DNA of 9,706 nucleotides from HKST-UBA85 sp035654775 (lineage in GTDB: Bacteria > Bacteroidota > Bacteroidia > Flavobacteriales > Flavobacteriaceae): positions 1 through 9,706 of the forward strand of contig DASRWB010000016.1 of the NCBI GenBank assembly GCA_035654775.1, written 5' to 3'. Made by a program: the position numbers and the translations under genes. Within the stretch, counting starts at the first letter, position 1, and every line of letters starts with the position of its first letter. Below, in pieces: positions 6,417 through 9,706 of the stretch. The notes beneath the pieces are model-generated. The model did not search any database. It was not told the DNA's origin and saw nothing but the letters and a program-made list of their open reading frames with translations.

Positions 6417-7649
6417 TTAGGGTTTAACGAGTTGTTTTAATGCTATTTCAAAGGCTGTTTCACTTATTCCTGTTTTTGAATTGTTCTTTAAATACACCTT
6501 TTTTATCGCTTTTTTAATCACCTTTGAGGTATCTTTAAAAATGGCTTCATCTGTCATTTGAACACGTCTTTCCATAAAATAGGCAAATACCCGGGCCATC
6601 CCGCAATTTGATATAAAGTCCGGAATAAGACTGATTTTTTTATCGGCATATTCCATGATTGGCCCGAAGAAAATTTCTTTGTCCGCAAAAGGCACATTGG
6701 CTCCGCAGGAAATAACCTCTAACCCACTGGAAATCATTTCGTCAATTTGCTGTTTGGTTAGTAATCTGGAAGCGGCACACGGAGCAAATATTTCCGTTTG
6801 AAGCGACCATATTTTTTGATTTATCTCTGAAAAAGGGATTATGTTCTCACTAAAGAGTGTGTTGCCTTTTTTAGTTAAAAACAGCTTGGTAATTTCTTCA
6901 AAAGTGAATCCTTCTTCTTTAATCAATCCACCCGATATATCAATAATTCCAACAACTTTAACACCCATTTGTGCCAGATAAAACGCAGCGGCTGCACCTA
7001 CATTTCCAAAACCTTGTACAACGGCCCGCTTTCCCACAGCCGTTCCGTCATATATTTTATAGTAATGCTTAACGGCTTCAGCTACTCCAAAACCGGTAAT
7101 CATATCGGCTATAGTGTATTTTCTGGTTACATCCGGAGAGAATTTGGGGTTTTCAATAACTTTAATTACCCCTTGACGCAATTGTCCTATGCGGTTGATT
7201 TTATCTGCTTGACTGGGTTTAAAATGCCCTTCAAAAACACCTTCTTGTGGGTGCCATACTCCGCTTTCTTCCGTAATGGGAATAACTTCGTGAATTTCAT
7301 CTACATTTAAATCGCCGCCGGTGCCATAATAGCTTTTCAGCAATGGAGAAACAGCCCTGTACCAGCGTTCCAAAACCCCTTTTTTTCTTGGGTCTTTAGG
7401 GTCAAAGTTAATCCCGGATTTTGCTCCACCTATGGCCGGACCCGAAACCGTAAACTTTACTTCCATGGTTTTGGCAAGCGAGAGTACTTCATTCATATCC
7501 AATCCCTTACGCATACGGGTTCCGCCACCGGCCGCTCCACCTCTAAGGGAGTTTATAACGGTCCAGCCTTCGGCTTCGGTTTCTGAATCTTTCCAATTAA
7601 ATACAATTTCGGGAGGTTTGTTTTCAAATTTTTGAAGTAAGTCTTTCAT
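6417..7649 (-). CDS. Glu/Leu/Phe/Val dehydrogenase (NAD(P)-dependent amino-acid dehydrogenase)
   Basis: This enzyme oxidatively deaminates an amino acid to a 2-oxo acid plus ammonia, or runs in reverse, with NAD(P). Numbering from the ATG at 7649 (410 residues): GGGTRMRKGL (41-50), PAIGGAKSGI (71-80) with catalytic Lys77, GTGGDLNVDE (109-118) with Asp113 as the expected second catalytic residue, the nucleotide-binding loop GFGNVG (213-218), FAPCAASRLL (288-297), ISCGANVPF (313-321) and PDFISNCGM (343-351). Fold and catalysis are clear. Whether glutamate, leucine or another amino acid is preferred cannot be read from the sequence, so I give no symbol. An alternative ATG at 7664 adds five residues (MHFLY) and has GGAG seven bases upstream. 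I prefer 7649 because the promoter's predicted start near 7671 would leave the 7664 ATG almost no leader. Confidence 0.9.
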   Translation of the reverse strand: MKDLLQKFENKPPEIVFNWKDSETEAEGWTVINSLRGGAAGGGTRMRKGLDMNEVLSLAKTMEVKFTVSGPAIGGAKSGINFDPKDPRKKGVLERWYRAVSPLLKSYYGTGGDLNVDEIHEVIPITEESGVWHPQEGVFEGHFKPSQADKINRIGQLRQGVIKVIENPKFSPDVTRKYTIADMITGFGVAEAVKHYYKIYDGTAVGKRAVVQGFGNVGAAAAFYLAQMGVKVVGIIDISGGLIKEEGFTFEEITKLFLTKKGNTLFSENIIPFSEINQKIWSLQTEIFAPCAASRLLTKQQIDEMISSGLEVISCGANVPFADKEIFFGPIMEYADKKISLIPDFISNCGMARVFAYFMERRVQMTDEAIFKDTSKVIKKAIKKVYLKNNSKTGISETAFEIALKQLVKP

Positions 7650-7677
7650 GTATAGGAAATGCATTTTTAAGCTCCAA

Positions 7678-7685
7678 CAAATATA
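7678..7685 (-). promoter_or_regulatory. Candidate -7 box upstream of the amino-acid dehydrogenase gene
   Basis: On the minus strand TATATTTG matches TAnnTTTG exactly and is identical to the tRNA promoter's box. It would start transcription near 7671, about 22 bases before the preferred ATG at 7649. No TTG stands at the expected 18-21 base distance; the only one upstream is too close (TTTTTTG ending at 7690). The -33 element is therefore weak or missing. If active, it makes the dehydrogenase-nhaD-exbBD-tonB-folC run partly independent of anmK. Confidence 0.5.
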
Positions 7686-7724
7686 AAAACAAAAAAGGTG
7701 GTTTAAGGTTAATTTGCTGTTTTT

Positions 7725-8792
7725 TTAAGGGGTAAATATTACACCAGAACTATGATTTTTTGAAGCGCCGGTAACACTTTTTAAGCAGTTTGTTTCATTT
7801 CTTAATTTTAACACTCCTAATAAAGCAAAAATTAAAGCTTCTTTGTATTCTATAAGTTCTTTTGACGGAATTACAAGACTGTGTTTAGAAAATAAGGCGA
7901 GTCGCTCTAGCAAAAATGTATTGTAGGCACCACCACCGGTTACCAACACTTTTTTGTTTCCTTCTGAAGTGTTTAGAACATTTGCTATTTGAATGGCTAT
8001 ATGCTCTGTAAAGGTTCGTAGTAAGGTTTTGGGATCTTGCCCGCTAGGAGTCAATAGTGGAAGTAGAGTACTGTTAACCCATTCCGCACCTAGTGATTTA
8101 GGTGGTGGTTGTTTATAAAATTCAATGTTATTGAGTGAGTTTAACAGCTTTACATTCAGGGTTCCGCTTCGGGCAAATACACCGCCACCATCAAAAGGCT
8201 GACCAAGAATTTCAGCATAACGGTTTAAAACAATATTCACCGGACATATATCAAAAGCAGTCCGATGGTTATGGGCTTCCATAGAAATGTTGGCAAAACC
8301 TCCCAGATTAAGACAAAAATCATATGCAGAAAAAAGCAGCCTGTCTCCCACTGGAACCAAAGGTGCTCCTTGTCCGCCAAGCGCAACATCCTGAACTCTA
8401 AAATCGCATACTACCGTATGTTTTGTTAATGTCGAAAGTAAACTTAGATTTCCTATCTGGTAGGTAAGTCCAATAGACGGCTGATGCAGCGCGGTATGTC
8501 CATGGGAGCATATAGCATCCAGCTTTGTAATGTTATGCTTTTTTATAAAATCCACGATAACAGACGCCAGATAATCTGTGTACTCTATATCCAAAGCCTT
8601 TAATTTTTCCGGTGAAAGCAAAACCAAGTTCTTCAACTTAGCTTTCCATTCATCGGGATAAGGAAACGTATTGGAAGACTGAATTGTAAATGTCCATACT
8701 TTGTCTACTTCAAACTCGACATAAACCAAATCAATTCCATCCAGTGAAGTCCCGGACATAACCCCAATAACCTTGTAATTACTCTTTACCAT
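7725..8792 (-). CDS. anmK: Anhydro-N-acetylmuramic acid kinase (AnmK), Bacteroidota-type
   Basis: AnmK opens and phosphorylates 1,6-anhydro-MurNAc from wall turnover, giving MurNAc-6-phosphate for recycling. From the ATG at 8792 the protein has 355 residues, slightly shorter than E. coli AnmK (369). Motifs in order: the ATP-loop GVMSGTSLDGID (10-21), CSHGHTALHQP (95-105), VCDFRVQDVALGGQGAPLVP (128-147), LNLGGFANIS (161-170), AFDICPVNIVLN (179-190), KSLGAEWVN (232-240) and VLVTGGGAYN (282-291). Asp181 in FDICPVN is the likely catalytic aspartate; the better-studied proteobacterial enzymes have DTGPGN at this place. An in-frame TTG at 8834 would add 14 hydrophobic residues but run into the divergent promoter, and the ATG gives the standard N-terminus (MVKSNYKVIGVMSGTS). 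The gene is followed after 60 bases by the dehydrogenase gene, with no terminator seen between. Confidence 0.92.
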   Translation of the reverse strand: MVKSNYKVIGVMSGTSLDGIDLVYVEFEVDKVWTFTIQSSNTFPYPDEWKAKLKNLVLLSPEKLKALDIEYTDYLASVIVDFIKKHNITKLDAICSHGHTALHQPSIGLTYQIGNLSLLSTLTKHTVVCDFRVQDVALGGQGAPLVPVGDRLLFSAYDFCLNLGGFANISMEAHNHRTAFDICPVNIVLNRYAEILGQPFDGGGVFARSGTLNVKLLNSLNNIEFYKQPPPKSLGAEWVNSTLLPLLTPSGQDPKTLLRTFTEHIAIQIANVLNTSEGNKKVLVTGGGAYNTFLLERLALFSKHSLVIPSKELIEYKEALIFALLGVLKLRNETNCLKSVTGASKNHSSGVIFTP

Positions 8793-8816
8793 AATTGTAA
8801 AAATAGAAAAACAATA

Positions 8817-8847
8817 TTGAAAAAATGGCAACAAAAAGTTATCTTTG
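8817..8847 (+). promoter_or_regulatory. Bacteroidota-type promoter for the acyl-CoA dehydrogenase gene
   Basis: TTG at 8817-8819 is followed after 20 bases by TATCTTTG at 8840-8847, a full match to the TTG/TAnnTTTG promoter pattern of flavobacteria. Predicted start is near 8853, giving a leader of about 32 bases to the ATG at 8885. The leader is AT-rich with no Shine-Dalgarno. Confidence 0.7.
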
Positions 8848-8884
8848 GAGGCATATTTTAAATTATTATCAATACCTGATTCAA

Positions 8885-9706
8885 ATGGATTTTAAACTTA
8901 CCGAAGAACACTTATTAATACGTGACGCTGCCAGAGATTTTGCTCAAAATGAACTTTTACCCGGAGTAATAGAAAGAGATGAAAAACAATCATTCCCGGA
9001 CCATTTAGTAAAAAAAATGGGAGAATTGGGTTTTATGGGAGTTATGGTAAACCCAAAGTATGGCGGCAGTGGTATGGATACCCTTTCATACGTATTAATC
9101 ATGGAAGAGCTGTCAAAAATTGATGCCTCTGCTTCAGTAATGGTGTCTGTTAATAATTCATTGGTTTGTTATGGGCTGGAAAAATACGGCACAGAAGAAC
9201 AAAAACAAAAATACTTGACAAAACTGGCTTCAGGAGAATGTATCGGCGCTTTTTGCTTAAGTGAGCCCGAAGCCGGAAGCGATGCCACTTCACAAAAAAC
9301 CACAGCGGTAGACAAAGGAGATCACTATATAGTAAACGGAACAAAAAACTGGATTACTAACGGAGGTCGCGCCGACATTTATTTAGTAATTGCCCAAACT
9401 GATAAAGAAAAAGGACATCGAGGCATAAATGCAATTATTCTTGAAAAAGGAATGCCCGGATTTGATATTGGTCCAAAAGAAGACAAACTGGGTATTCGTG
9501 GTAGCGACACACATACACTACAGTTTAATGATGTTAAAGTCCCAAAAGAAAACCGTATTGGTGATGATGGTTTTGGATTTAAATTTGCCATGAAAACTCT
9601 TTCTGGAGGAAGAATAGGTATTGCCGCTCAAGCTTTAGGAATTGCATCCGGAGCCTATGAACTGGCCCTAAAATACGCCAAAGAAAGAAAAGCCTTCGGC
9701 ACTGAA
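8885..9706 (+). CDS. Acyl-CoA dehydrogenase, short-chain/butyryl type (partial, 3' end outside window)
   Basis: The reading frame is open from the ATG at 8885 to the window edge (274 codons). Features seen: the N-terminal helical domain (MDFKLTEEHLLIRDAARDFA), PKYGGSGMDTLSYVLIMEEL (58-77), the acyl-CoA dehydrogenase signature CLSEPEAGSD (124-133), the FAD-contacting stretch YIVNGTKNWITNGG (148-161), KLGIRGSDTH (201-210), SGGRIGIAAQALGIA (240-254) and ERKAFG at 267-272. The protein transfers electrons from the alpha-beta bond of acyl-CoA to FAD and then to electron-transfer flavoprotein, in fatty-acid or branched-chain amino-acid breakdown. Family members have about 380 residues, so roughly 105 are missing. 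The missing part includes the region with the usual catalytic glutamate, so chain-length or isovaleryl/butyryl preference cannot be judged. It is divergent from anmK and has its own promoter. Confidence 0.93.
   Translation, partial: MDFKLTEEHLLIRDAARDFAQNELLPGVIERDEKQSFPDHLVKKMGELGFMGVMVNPKYGGSGMDTLSYVLIMEELSKIDASASVMVSVNNSLVCYGLEKYGTEEQKQKYLTKLASGECIGAFCLSEPEAGSDATSQKTTAVDKGDHYIVNGTKNWITNGGRADIYLVIAQTDKEKGHRGINAIILEKGMPGFDIGPKEDKLGIRGSDTHTLQFNDVKVPKENRIGDDGFGFKFAMKTLSGGRIGIAAQALGIASGAYELALKYAKERKAFGTE

Noticed and set aside
6969..7635. Plus-strand frames opposite the amino-acid dehydrogenase gene
   Set aside because: Antisense shadows without motifs; the minus-strand frame is a complete dehydrogenase.
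8793..8834. TTG start at 8834 giving AnmK 14 extra hydrophobic residues (possible signal)
   Set aside because: AnmK is cytoplasmic. The ATG at 8792 gives the standard N-terminus, and the extension would lie over the divergent promoter.
9150..9591. Two minus-strand frames opposite the acyl-CoA dehydrogenase gene
   Set aside because: The plus-strand frame is a continuous acyl-CoA dehydrogenase to the window edge; the antisense frames have no motifs or promoter.
1..9706. Mobile element, CRISPR array, defence island or other novel multi-gene system
   Set aside because: Every long frame belongs to a recognised housekeeping family, gene order looks like flavobacterial core synteny, composition is even, and no direct repeats, transposase or integrase were seen near the tRNAs.

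Overview
The window looks like ordinary core chromosome of a member of the Flavobacteriia (Bacteroidota), most likely Flavobacteriaceae. Four things point there: the C-terminus of the gliding-motility lipoprotein GldJ at the left edge, an ExbB/ExbD/TonB cassette followed by folC, TAnnTTTG-type -7 promoter boxes upstream of several transcription units, and AT-rich translation leaders with almost no Shine-Dalgarno sequences. Base composition is AT-rich throughout. I saw no insertion sequence, integrase, phage gene, CRISPR array or compositionally foreign stretch, and no intergenic gap longer than 300 bases lacks a gene.

Layout, left to right. The plus strand carries the 3' end of gldJ (1-174), a strong intrinsic terminator, and murF (240-1514). 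A minus-strand tRNA block follows: tRNA-Val(UAC) is transcribed first, then a terminator-like hairpin, then tRNA-Val(GAC). From 1803 to 8792 seven genes all read on the minus strand, in transcription order anmK, an amino-acid (Glu/Leu-type) dehydrogenase, nhaD, exbB, exbD, tonB-like, folC. Most junctions between them are 3-50 bases. A divergent promoter region (8793-8884) separates anmK from an acyl-CoA dehydrogenase gene that runs off the right edge on the plus strand.

How the genes relate. MurF (peptidoglycan precursor synthesis) and AnmK (recycling of anhydro-MurNAc) are both cell-wall functions, but they lie at opposite ends on opposite strands. ExbB, ExbD and the TonB-like protein form one inner-membrane energy-transducing complex, which uses the proton gradient to drive outer-membrane transporters. 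NhaD, just upstream, trades protons for sodium. The dehydrogenase ahead of nhaD links amino-acid catabolism or nitrogen assimilation to NAD(P)H. FolC ends the run and is a distant relative of MurF in the same ATP-dependent ligase superfamily. The grouping looks like a housekeeping transcription run rather than a single pathway.

I did not find a convincing undescribed system. The points most worth a second look are regulatory: a terminator that ends about a dozen bases before the murF start codon, a terminator placed between two valine tRNAs with no second promoter, and a dyad over the tRNA promoter's -7 box. On the protein side, AnmK has a changed DxGPGN-type motif and the TonB-like protein has a TolA-like linker.
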